DNA from: an uncultured Collinsella sp.
Lineage (GTDB): Bacteria; Actinomycetota; Coriobacteriia; Coriobacteriales; Coriobacteriaceae
Length of the DNA: 6,785 bases
Assembly: GCA_902470805.1 (NCBI GenBank)
Contig: CABRHX010000038.1
Span: forward strand, 1-6,785
Direction of reading: 5' to 3'
The position numbers were made by a program, and so were the translations under genes. Positions 1 through 5,917 of the stretch are shown here, piece after piece (positions within the stretch are counted from its first letter, which is position 1; each line of letters begins with the position of its first letter). The notes beneath the pieces are model-generated. The model did no database searches, was not told where the DNA came from, and saw nothing but the letters and a program-made list of their open reading frames with translations.

Positions 1-53
1 ATATCGTTGGGGCCAGGCCCGATTTTGCCTCTTGACAATGTCCTGCTCATATT

Positions 54-81
54 AAAAGGAACGTCCCCAAGTGCCGACTGG
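54..81. repeat. Possible dispersed-repeat fragment upstream of the MATE gene
   Basis: This A-rich then C-rich segment contains AAAAGGAACGTCCCC followed by AAGTGCCGACTGG. Its core, GGaACGTcCC, is a near-palindrome with one mismatched pair. Read on the minus strand, it resembles short GGGGACGTTCC-type intergenic elements that I recall from gut actinobacterial genomes. That resemblance is from memory and untested here; only one copy is present in the window. The rest of 1-146 shows no gene. A TTGACA at 32-37 has no acceptable -10 box at normal spacing. Confidence 0.25.
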
Positions 82-146
82 TTGCATTAGGAGTATCATC
101 GTCTGCGCAAATAAGCACAAAAGAGCATGTTAGAGATTGAGAGCGT

Positions 147-1529
147 ATGGCTGACACCGTATCTAAGCACATTGACATGACCACCGGATCGCTGTGGCGC
201 AATGTCCCCCTGTTCGCCTTCCCCGTGGCCGCCACGAGCATCTTGGAGCAGCTGTCGAACCTCATCGCCACGGTCATTATCGGTAACTTCTCGGGTGACC
301 AGGGAACCCTCGCCATGGCGGCGGTCGGCTCCAATGTTCCGCTTACCAGTCTTATGCTCAACTTGTTTATTGGCATGTCGCTTGGCTCCAACGTGGTCAT
401 CGCCAACGCTATCGGCCGCAACGATCAGAACATGGTCAAACGCGCCGTCCATACCTCGATTTTAATGGCGCTCGTGGGCTTTGTCGTCATTGCGCTGGGC
501 GAGATCTTTGCCGAGCCCATGCTCGCCGCGCTCAATGTTCCCGCCGAAACCATGCCGCTCGCTTCGCTCTACCTGCGCGTCTTTTTGCTCAGCATGCCCT
601 CGATCTTGCTCTACAACTTTGAGGCCGCGATCTTCCGCTCCGTCGGCATCACCCGCATGCCGCTGCAGGCACTTGCCGTGTCCACCGTCCTCAACATTGG
701 CCTGGATCTCATCTTTGTCCCCGTACTCCACTGGGGCGTCGCGGGCGTCGCCATCGCCACCGCTATCGCCTACACTATCAGCGCCGCCACGCTCTTTATC
801 CGTCTGCTCAAGACCGACTCCGTCGTCCGCGTCACCCCGCGCGACCTGGCTATCGACCCCGTCGCCCTCAAGCGCATCGTCAAGATCGGCCTGCCCGCCG
901 GCATCCAGAGCGCCGTCTTTGCCGTCGCCAACATCATCATCCAGTCTGCTATCAACAGCCTGGGCACCGAGGTCATGGCGGCATCGAGCGCCGCTATGAG
1001 CTTGGAGTACGTATGCTACAACCTGCTCAACAGCTTTAGCCAGGCTTGCACCACCTTTGTGGGACAAAACCACGGTGCCCGCCAGATCGACCGCTGCACC
1101 AAAACGCTCAAGGTCTGCCTGGTCGAAGGCGGTATCGTTGCACTCACCACGATCATCGTTATTGTCGGCCTGGGACGCGAGATCTTGTCGCTGTTCAACA
1201 GCGATCCCAACATCGTCTCGATCGGCTATATCCGCGTGTGTTCGATCTTCCCGGCGTACGCCTTTAGCATGTTCTACGAAAACATGTCCGGCTACCTGCG
1301 CGGCTTTGGTATCTCGCTCACGCCCGCCCTCATCACCATGATCTGCGTCTGCGGCATCCGCTTCTATTGGGTGTTCTGCGTGTTCCCGCACTTCCGCACC
1401 TTTGCGAACATCATGATGGTCTACCCCATCAGCCTGGGCACCACGGCGTTCTTTATGGTCGTGGCGGTACTACTTTGCCACCCGGCACGCACCTATCGCG
1501 CCACCCAAGCCAAAGCGACAGCCCGCTAA
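147..1529 (+). CDS. MATE family multidrug/drug-sodium-type efflux transporter
   Basis: This 460-residue polytopic inner-membrane protein has the length and pattern of MATE exporters, with about twelve hydrophobic segments in two six-helix halves. The family extrudes cationic or amphipathic compounds by Na+ or H+ antiport; the substrate here cannot be read. The N-terminus (MTTGSLWRNVPLFAFPVAA, residues 11-29) leads into helix 1 (LEQLSNLIATVIIGNF, 33-48), the standard MATE opening. However, residue 41 is Ala where most relatives have Asp (the D in DTIIVGRF). The C-terminal half has the usual NMSGYLRGFG motif and a PALITMICVCGIRFYW helix. The ATG at 147 has only a weak GAGAG site close upstream; Met11 (ATG at 177) is an alternative start with no better site. 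The gene stands alone and converges on a lysR gene 27 bp away, with no clear terminator between them. Confidence 0.94.
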   Translation: MADTVSKHIDMTTGSLWRNVPLFAFPVAATSILEQLSNLIATVIIGNFSGDQGTLAMAAVGSNVPLTSLMLNLFIGMSLGSNVVIANAIGRNDQNMVKRAVHTSILMALVGFVVIALGEIFAEPMLAALNVPAETMPLASLYLRVFLLSMPSILLYNFEAAIFRSVGITRMPLQALAVSTVLNIGLDLIFVPVLHWGVAGVAIATAIAYTISAATLFIRLLKTDSVVRVTPRDLAIDPVALKRIVKIGLPAGIQSAVFAVANIIIQSAINSLGTEVMAASSAAMSLEYVCYNLLNSFSQACTTFVGQNHGARQIDRCTKTLKVCLVEGGIVALTTIIVIVGLGREILSLFNSDPNIVSIGYIRVCSIFPAYAFSMFYENMSGYLRGFGISLTPALITMICVCGIRFYWVFCVFPHFRTFANIMMVYPISLGTTAFFMVVAVLLCHPARTYRATQAKATAR

Positions 1530-1556
1530 ACACCGCACTCAAAGCCACGCCAGTCA

Positions 1557-2423
1557 TTAATTGACAATATGCGAGCTCATATAGTCGATAAAGCGCCTCG
1601 TGGCGATGGGCATGGTATCCCAGCTGCGCCAGGCTGCCACTACGTCACGCGAGGGAGCGTGCACGATGGGCCGCACGCGAATATCGGCTCGCATGCCCTC
1701 CACAGTACGACGGTAGAGCATGCTCACGCCTAGACCCTCCTCCACCATCGCCATGATGGTGTAGTCGTCGGTGACCTCGCTCGTCACGTGCGGCGACAAG
1801 CCATGCGCCGCAAATGCATCGAGCACCAGGCTCTGTTCGCCCTCATCCAGCAGCACAAACGGCTCGGACGCTAGGTCGGCAAGCGTCACCTTTTCCTTTG
1901 CTGTCAGCGGGTGCGCAGTCGGTAACAGCGCCACCAGTTCGTCGTGATAGACCACGCGCTTCTCGAGCCCTGCGGTAAACCCACGCGCCGTAAAGCAAAA
2001 GTCAACCACGCCATCGTGCACCCACTGGGCGTTGCGCGTGTAATCGCCCTGCTTGAGGGTAAAGCGTACGCCCGGGTGCAGCGCCCCAAAGTCGCGGATC
2101 ACGCGCGGCAACACGGTTCGACTCACGTTGGTAAACGTTGCAATGCGAATATCGGTCGACGAAAGCCCCAGCAGTTCCTGGCGCTTGCCCTCGAGCTCGA
2201 CCTCGGCGGTCACGATCTGGCGCAGGTACGGCAGATATTGCTTACCGTCGCGCGTAAGCGAAACGCCCTGCTTTCCGCGCTCGATAATCGTGGTGCCCAG
2301 CTCGCGCTCGAGTGCCTTGACGGCCTGGCTCACCGCACTTTGCGTATAGCCCAGCTCGTCCGCCGCGCCCTTAAGACTGCCGCAATCGACCACCATACAT
2401 ACAATCTGATACCGCGATGCCAT
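1557..2423 (-). CDS. LysR family transcriptional regulator
   Basis: This 288-residue protein has the full LysR layout. The N-terminal winged helix-turn-helix contains GSLKGAADELGYTQSAVSQA (15-34) continuing to VKALERELG (35-43), the family's DNA-binding signature. A linker helix leads to a periplasmic-binding-protein-like effector domain from about residue 90 to the end. The usual LFxR after the recognition helix is IIER here, a mild departure. The start is supported by GGAGG (2428-2432) four bases before the ATG. The gene is divergent from a DMT transporter, the arrangement in which LysR regulators commonly control the neighbour and repress themselves. A T-N11-A dyad lies between the two genes and overlaps a possible -10 box (TATGAT) for this gene. 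The effector is unknown; a substrate of the adjacent transporter is a reasonable guess. Confidence 0.95.
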   Translation of the reverse strand: MASRYQIVCMVVDCGSLKGAADELGYTQSAVSQAVKALERELGTTIIERGKQGVSLTRDGKQYLPYLRQIVTAEVELEGKRQELLGLSSTDIRIATFTNVSRTVLPRVIRDFGALHPGVRFTLKQGDYTRNAQWVHDGVVDFCFTARGFTAGLEKRVVYHDELVALLPTAHPLTAKEKVTLADLASEPFVLLDEGEQSLVLDAFAAHGLSPHVTSEVTDDYTIMAMVEEGLGVSMLYRRTVEGMRADIRVRPIVHAPSRDVVAAWRSWDTMPIATRRFIDYMSSHIVN

Positions 2424-2448
2424 CGTGCCTCCACATCGATGTAGCTGT

Positions 2449-2458
2449 AAAACGTTTT
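2449..2458. promoter_or_regulatory. AAAACGTTTT perfect palindrome in the lysR leader
   Basis: This ten-base perfect palindrome lies 25 bp upstream of the lysR start codon, within its predicted untranslated leader. It is separate from the LysR-type dyad at 2483-2501. It could be an operator for another regulator, or chance in an AT-rich intergenic region. Confidence 0.25.
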
Positions 2459-2482
2459 GCCAGGGCTTTTTCTGCCAACATT

Positions 2483-2501
2483 AGTATTTCTTAATCATAC
2501 T
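2483..2501. promoter_or_regulatory. LysR-type operator (AGTAT-N9-ATACT)
   Basis: A perfect 5-bp inverted repeat, AGTAT (2483-2487) and ATACT (2497-2501), contains T2485-N11-A2497, the classical LysR-box geometry. It lies near the middle of the 158-bp region between the divergent lysR and DMT genes. Its minus-strand TATGAT (2494-2499) could be the lysR -10 box, which would allow autorepression. Its centre is about 59 bp upstream of the DMT start site implied by the TTTACT/CAGAAT promoter candidate, a usual position for a LysR activator. Binding is inferred. Confidence 0.55.
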
Positions 2502-2515
2502 GAAGATACATTCGC

Positions 2516-2544
2516 TTTACTACATCCACATCTGGGAGCAGAAT
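2516..2544 (+). promoter_or_regulatory. Candidate promoter of the DMT transporter gene
   Basis: TTTACT (2516-2521) and CAGAAT (2539-2544) are 17 bp apart, and each matches the sigma-70-type consensus at four of six positions. Such a weak promoter would suit an activator-dependent gene. An alternative is TTGCCA (2457-2462) with TAGTAT (2482-2487), but its 19-bp spacing is long. The predicted start is near 2551, leaving a leader of about 30 nt with AGGAG at 2573-2577. Confidence 0.3.
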
Positions 2545-2581
2545 CCTTTTTGCGAAACCGTTCTGTAACAAAAGGAGTCCC

Positions 2582-3484
2582 ATGGATCGCAAAAAAGCAA
2601 TCGCGCTCTCATTTTCCGTTCCCGTCGCATGGGGCTTTTCGTACCCCCTCATGAAGATCGGCATGGACAGCATGAACGCCACGAGCATCGTTGCGCTGCG
2701 CTGCATCATCGCCTTTGTGGCCTGCCTTTTGCTCTTCCACAAGCGCGCTTTCCGCATCAACCGCGACCTTATGGTCCGCGCCGCCATCATCGGCGCCATT
2801 ATGTCAACCGAGCTCACCTGCATGTGCTTGGGCTCTAGCCTCACTTCTGCCTCCACTGCCGGCTTTTTGCAGAGCCTGACGGTCGTGATCGTGCCGTTTG
2901 CCAACGCCGCCCTGCTGCGCCGTGCCCCCGAACGCAAAGTGCTCGTCGGCACCGCCATCGTCACCTGCGGTATGTTGCTGCTCTCGGGCGCCGACTTCAC
3001 CAGCCTGAACCCGGGCGCGCTCATCATGCTGCTCTCCGCCTTTGTCTATGCCGGCCATATCATTGTGGCGAAGCGCTTTGTCGAAGAAGTCGATCCGCTG
3101 TCCCTGGGCGTTTGGCAGCTGGGCTTTGGCGGCCTGTTCTCGGGCATTGCCGCATGCGTCTTTGGCGGTTTCACGCTTCCCAGCACGCCGAGCGAAATCG
3201 TCGTTGTCGTCGCGCTCGCACTCATCTGCTCTGCCTACGGCTTTATTACCCAGACGCTCGTGCAGCCCCACGTGCCCGCCGAGACCACCGGCTTCGCCTT
3301 CTCGCTCGAGCCAGTCTGCTCCGCCGTCTTCTCGTTCTTCCTGGTCGGCGAGGTCCTGAGCCCCATCGCCTTCTTTGGCGCCGCTCTCATCCTCACCGGC
3401 GTCATGGTGGCAACCGTTGAACTTCCGCGCCTTCGCGCACACGGACACGCTCGCATGGCAGGAGCGCCCGAGCACGTCTCGTAG
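2582..3484 (+). CDS. DMT superfamily (EamA) transporter
   Basis: This 300-residue membrane protein has the ten-helix, two-repeat architecture of EamA/RhaT-type drug/metabolite transporters, which export or import small metabolites such as amino acids. Helix 1 carries VAWGFSYPLMK (15-25), typical of the family. The second half ends with the diagnostic SLEPVCSAVFSFFLVGEVLS (241-260), containing the EP and GE pairs, then GAALILTGV (266-274). The corresponding region of the first repeat is GFLQSLTVVIVPFANAAL (94-111). The C-terminal 20 residues are basic and hydrophilic, presumably cytoplasmic. The ATG at 2582 is preceded by AAAGGAG at correct spacing. The gene diverges from lysR, so that regulator probably controls it. 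The substrate is unknown. The 88 bp to ung contain no obvious terminator. Confidence 0.95.
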   Translation: MDRKKAIALSFSVPVAWGFSYPLMKIGMDSMNATSIVALRCIIAFVACLLLFHKRAFRINRDLMVRAAIIGAIMSTELTCMCLGSSLTSASTAGFLQSLTVVIVPFANAALLRRAPERKVLVGTAIVTCGMLLLSGADFTSLNPGALIMLLSAFVYAGHIIVAKRFVEEVDPLSLGVWQLGFGGLFSGIAACVFGGFTLPSTPSEIVVVVALALICSAYGFITQTLVQPHVPAETTGFAFSLEPVCSAVFSFFLVGEVLSPIAFFGAALILTGVMVATVELPRLRAHGHARMAGAPEHVS

Positions 3485-3510
3485 ACCCCACTTCTCATAC
3501 AGCCGCGGCA

Positions 3511-3537
3511 TAAAGGTATCCGGTGCGCCTTTACAAT
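3511..3537 (+). promoter_or_regulatory. Candidate ung promoter with overlapping inverted repeat
   Basis: TACAAT (3532-3537) matches the -10 consensus at five of six positions and lies 35 bp before the ung start. No good -35 box exists 16-18 bp upstream. A 6-bp inverted repeat, TAAAGG (3511-3516) and CCTTTA (3528-3533), overlaps the first two bases of the -10 box. Expression could instead come by read-through from the DMT gene upstream. Confidence 0.3.
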
Positions 3538-3572
3538 AGATACCAACAGAGCATCTGCCATAAAGGAGCCCC

Positions 3573-4298
3573 ATGGACACCGCAACTCGCAACCGCAACA
3601 TAGCAACTTGGTTGGGCGATGCACCGCAGCCGGTACGTGACACTACGAACCAGCTGCTCGAGCGCATCGCCCTTTTGCGTGCCGAGCAAACCATCTACCC
3701 GGCACAAGACGACATCCTCAATGCCCTCGCCTACACGCCGGCCGACCAGGTCAAGGTTGTCATCTTGGGTCAAGATCCTTATCACGGACCCAACCAGGCC
3801 ATGGGGCTGTCGTTTTCGGTCCCCACGACGCAAACCAAGTTGCCGCCGAGCCTGCGCAACATTTATAAGGAACTCAAAGCCGATCTGGGTTGCCCCATTC
3901 CCGCCACGGGAGACCTAACCCCATGGGCACAACAGGGCGTCCTGCTCCTCAACACTACGCTCACCGTGCGCGAGCATGCCGCGAACTCGCACGCCAAACT
4001 GGGCTGGAGCACGCTCACCGACTACGTTATCGAACGCTGTTGTCAGCTGCCCCAGCCGGTAGTCTTTTTGGCATGGGGCCGCTTTGCTCAGCAGATGGTC
4101 GAAGGTAAGCTCGCCGCGATCGGCGCGGGCAAGGCAACCGACAAGTTCTGTCTGGCCTCCACGCACCCCTCGCCGCTTTCGGCCAACCGCGCCACGGCAG
4201 AACTCCCTGCTTTTATGGGATCGCGTCCCTTCTCGGCAGCCAATCGGCTACTCGAACAACACGGCTCGACCCCCGTCAACTGGACTTGCCTCGGCTAA
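3573..4298 (+). CDS. ung: Uracil-DNA glycosylase (family 1 UDG)
   Basis: This cytoplasmic enzyme hydrolyses the N-glycosidic bond of uracil in DNA, which arises from cytosine deamination or dUTP misincorporation, and so starts base excision repair. At 241 residues it is close to E. coli Ung (229). All active-site motifs are present: the water-activating loop GQDPYHGP (66-73, catalytic Asp68, Tyr70), the uracil-stacking Phe81 in GLSFSV, LLLNTTLTVR (124-133) with the uracil-reading Asn127, and HPSPLSA (198-204) with His198 and the intercalating Leu202. The segment after that loop, ATAELPAFM (207-215) before Gly216, is about six residues longer than in E. coli Ung as I recall it. The ATG at 3573 follows TAAAGGAG (3561-3568). 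The gene ends in a shared two-way terminator with the opposing dehydrogenase gene. Confidence 0.98.
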   Translation: MDTATRNRNIATWLGDAPQPVRDTTNQLLERIALLRAEQTIYPAQDDILNALAYTPADQVKVVILGQDPYHGPNQAMGLSFSVPTTQTKLPPSLRNIYKELKADLGCPIPATGDLTPWAQQGVLLLNTTLTVREHAANSHAKLGWSTLTDYVIERCCQLPQPVVFLAWGRFAQQMVEGKLAAIGAGKATDKFCLASTHPSPLSANRATAELPAFMGSRPFSAANRLLEQHGSTPVNWTCLG

Positions 4299-4313
4299 AA
4301 ATCGATACATCAA

Positions 4314-4347
4314 AAACGCGCCCGACGGCTTTCCACCGGGCGCGTTT
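4314..4347. terminator. Bidirectional Rho-independent terminator between ung and the dehydrogenase gene
   Basis: AAACGCGCCCG (4314-4324) pairs perfectly with CGGGCGCGTTT (4337-4347), an 11-bp GC-rich stem with a 12-nt loop. A run of five A lies at 4312-4316, giving a U-tract for minus-strand transcripts, and TTT ends the plus-strand arm. The hairpin starts 15 bp after the ung stop codon and ends one base from the dehydrogenase stop codon, so it can serve both convergent genes. The short T-runs make efficiency uncertain. Confidence 0.8.
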
Positions 4348-4348
4348 C

Positions 4349-5029
4349 CTATTCGGGCCAAATAAATTGTGTGCGGCCGGCCTCGCCGCCATCGATCAAC
4401 AGACTCTGTCCGGTCATAAACCGGTTGGTCACGCCCACAAAGTAAATCCACTCGGCAATCTCTTGGGCGGTAGCCCAGCGTTTAAGCGGCGTGAGCTCCA
4501 TAATCTGGTTCCACAGGTGTTCGTCTTCCATCACGCAACGGTTGAGCGGCGTGATGACGCCACCCGGGTCCACACTGTTGGCGATGGCCTGCGGCGCCAG
4601 ACGGTTTGCAAGGTTCTTGGTGTAGGCGATAACGCCGCCCTTGCTGGCGGCATAGGCGGGAAACTCCGATCCCGTATGCCCGCTCGCCGACCCCACGTTG
4701 ACCACGGATTTGATAGCCGGCGCTGGCTTGGCGGCAAGCCCCTCCCCCGCAAAGGCGTAGCGCTCGGTCACGTTGATGGTGCCATACAGGTTGGCGGCGA
4801 TGTCGTCGGCCGAATCCTGCGTACCGGCAACATTCACGATCACCTGAGGCTCAAGGTCGCCTGGAAACGAGTCCGGCTCGCGAACATCAACGATCAGATG
4901 GCGGTAGCGCTCGTGCTCGATCGCTGCCGGCAGCAGATCAAAGCCCACGACCTCGTGGCCCTCGTCCAAAAAGCGCTGCACGCATGCGGCTCCGATACCG
5001 CCCGAAGCGCCCGTGATCAAAACCCGCAT
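4349..5029 (-). CDS. SDR family NAD(P)-dependent oxidoreductase
   Basis: This 226-residue protein is a classical short-chain dehydrogenase/reductase, slightly shorter than the usual 250. It has the dinucleotide-binding TGASGGIG (6-13), Asp31 at the end of the second strand (GFD, suggesting NAD(H) preference), an NVAG motif (66-69) and Asn80. The catalytic triad is Ser114, Tyr126 and Lys130 (YAASK). A PGGVITPL segment follows (about 155-162), and LIDGGEAG lies near the C-terminus. LTPLKRWATAQEIAE is typical of FabG-like family members. The family interconverts alcohols and ketones; the substrate cannot be read here. The ATG at 5029 is preceded by AAGGAG (5035-5040), which overlaps the stop codon of the upstream VUT transporter gene. 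The two genes are only 9 bp apart, so they are co-transcribed and probably translationally coupled. Confidence 0.93.
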   Translation of the reverse strand: MRVLITGASGGIGAACVQRFLDEGHEVVGFDLLPAAIEHERYRHLIVDVREPDSFPGDLEPQVIVNVAGTQDSADDIAANLYGTINVTERYAFAGEGLAAKPAPAIKSVVNVGSASGHTGSEFPAYAASKGGVIAYTKNLANRLAPQAIANSVDPGGVITPLNRCVMEDEHLWNQIMELTPLKRWATAQEIAEWIYFVGVTNRFMTGQSLLIDGGEAGRTQFIWPE

Positions 5030-5038
5030 ACTTGCTCC

Positions 5039-5761
5039 TTAGGCGGTTGCGTGGCGCTCGAGGTACTCGGAACCCACATTCTCGCGCTCCCAGCCGCGCA
5101 CGACCTTGTAGCCCACGGGGCTCAGGAAGACCTCGCACAGCAGCTCGGCAACAGCGCCGGTCAGCGAGCACATGAGGACCTGCACCCAGGTCCAACCAAA
5201 GAACGTGTGGCTCACCACGATGGCAAAGACCAGGTTGTCAATAAACTGGCCAACACCCGTGGACACATAGGAACGGAAGGCAAAGCTCGCAAAGTTATTC
5301 TTCTTGAGCATACGGCCGAGCGACTGGTTGAGCGTGGAGTTAACCACGGCAGAAACGAGCATGGCAAGCGAAGAGCCCAGCACCACGTACCAGGTGCCGC
5401 CGATGGTGGCGTTAAGGGCGGTGTTGACCTCGATCATGCCCGTGTCGTAGTAAGCGCCCCACATGCCGGGCGTTAGCGAGCATGCCCAAAAGCACAAGCT
5501 CACGGCCAGGTTGACCAGCAGCGCAAGGATAGAGATTTTGATGGATGCCTTGGCGCCAAAGCGCTTGCAGATCATGTCCTGGCACAAAAACGAGACCCAG
5601 CTCACCACAAAGCCGCAATCGAGTGCCAGATACGGCAGGCTGATGAGCTCTTTGTTGGCCAGCAGGTTCATCATGATGACACTCACGAAAAACAGCGAAA
5701 CCGTTGCCGCGGGAATGCTGCGCAACAGGACCTTGTAGTCCTCCATGACCTTCTTGATCAT
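5039..5761 (-). CDS. VUT/YhhQ family transporter (probable queuosine-precursor uptake)
   Basis: This 240-residue integral membrane protein with about six hydrophobic helices belongs to the Put_vut family. E. coli YhhQ, a member, imports preQ0/preQ1 for queuosine modification of tRNA; other members have been linked to related 7-deazaguanine substrates. Visible signatures are NLLANK (32-37), an acidic/basic loop QDMICKRFGAKAS (61-73), and RSYVSTGVGQFIDNLVF (163-179) with the conserved Arg and Asp. The start is ATG 5761, with AAAGGAG (5768-5774) six bases upstream. The frame is open upstream to about 5905, but that extension (VLWGCRAVCLPYAARA and on) is not membrane-like and overlaps the predicted promoter and a terminator, so I reject it. 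The gene leads an operon with the dehydrogenase. The leader is structured and could be regulatory. No queuosine biosynthesis gene lies in the window, so the substrate is inferred from family only. Confidence 0.9.
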   Translation of the reverse strand: MIKKVMEDYKVLLRSIPAATVSLFFVSVIMMNLLANKELISLPYLALDCGFVVSWVSFLCQDMICKRFGAKASIKISILALLVNLAVSLCFWACSLTPGMWGAYYDTGMIEVNTALNATIGGTWYVVLGSSLAMLVSAVVNSTLNQSLGRMLKKNNFASFAFRSYVSTGVGQFIDNLVFAIVVSHTFFGWTWVQVLMCSLTGAVAELLCEVFLSPVGYKVVRGWERENVGSEYLERHATA

Positions 5762-5840
5762 TATGTACTCCTTTGGTTTTAGGTTTAACGAGCAGGATAT
5801 CGGACCCGAACTGCTCGGACGCCCCGGTCTTGAGACGACG
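5762..5840 (-). promoter_or_regulatory. Structured 5' leader of the VUT transporter operon, possible riboswitch
   Basis: From the predicted start site (near 5840) to the start codon runs a leader of about 80 nt. Its main hairpin pairs CGAGCAG (5811-5817) with CTGCTCG (5789-5795). Inside it, TCG/CGA (5807-5809 with 5800-5802) can form a small apical stem around a GGTC loop. An A-rich tail, TTAAACCTAAAACC, follows and runs into the ribosome-binding site. The loop GGT could pair with either ACC in the tail, giving a pseudoknot. An alternative hairpin CCGA (5815-5818)/TCGG (5806-5809) excludes the main one. Such a layout recalls preQ1 riboswitches, which often precede this transporter family, but I cannot assign it to a class. 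Confidence 0.3.
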
Positions 5841-5846
5841 GTGGGT

Positions 5847-5875
5847 ATGATAGCCGCTCGCGCGGCATAAGGCAA
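5847..5875 (-). promoter_or_regulatory. Predicted promoter of the VUT-dehydrogenase operon
   Basis: On the minus strand TTGCCT (5870-5875) and TATCAT (5847-5852) are 17 bp apart. They match the -35 and -10 consensus at four and five of six positions, making this the best sigma-70-type promoter in the window. The -35 box overlaps the T-tract of the prfC terminator. Transcription would start near 5840. Confidence 0.55.
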
Positions 5876-5911
5876 ACAAACGGCGCGGCAGCCCCACAGG
5901 ACCACCGCGCC
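5874..5911 (-). terminator. Rho-independent terminator of prfC
   Basis: Six bases after the prfC stop codon, GGCGCGG (5905-5911) pairs with CCGCGCC (5882-5888). The 16-nt interior can add further pairs (GTCC with GGGGC). The stem is followed by G and TTTGTTT (5874-5880). This separates prfC from the VUT operon and supports an independent promoter for the latter. Confidence 0.75.
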
Positions 5912-5917
5912 AATGCG

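Noticed and set aside
32..55. TTGACA (32-37) with TATTAA (50-55) as a promoter for the MATE gene
   Set aside because: The spacing is only 12 bp, and no -10-like hexamer occurs at 16-18 bp.
462..1391. Long minus-strand open frame (309 codons) antisense to the MATE gene
   Set aside because: Its product is very rich in Asp, Gly, Glu and Ala with no domain. It is the antisense shadow of a G/C-biased coding frame and has no credible ribosome-binding site.
1561..1566. TTGACA close to the lysR stop codon, as a plus-strand promoter
   Set aside because: It lies in the 3' end of lysR coding sequence on the opposite strand, has no matching -10 box and has no plus-strand gene to serve.
2571..3584. Near-identical initiation regions of the DMT and ung genes (AAAGGAG, then T/C, then CCCATGGA)
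   Set aside because: The match is short and consists mainly of ribosome-binding site and start codon. It probably reflects shared initiation preferences rather than duplication.
2804..3694. Minus-strand open frame of 296 codons opposite the DMT gene and the start of ung
   Set aside because: The product is low-complexity and charged and lies wholly over well-supported plus-strand genes, so it is a shadow frame.
4286..5476. Plus-strand open frame of 396 codons across the dehydrogenase and VUT genes
   Set aside because: It runs through the ung end and the two-way terminator, and its product is His/Arg/Gly-rich without a recognisable fold. The minus strand encodes two clear protein families here.
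5762..5905. N-terminal extension of the VUT transporter to base 5905
   Set aside because: The 48 extra residues are not membrane-like. They overlap the promoter, leader and part of the prfC terminator, and the ATG at 5761 has an ideal AAAGGAG six bases upstream.
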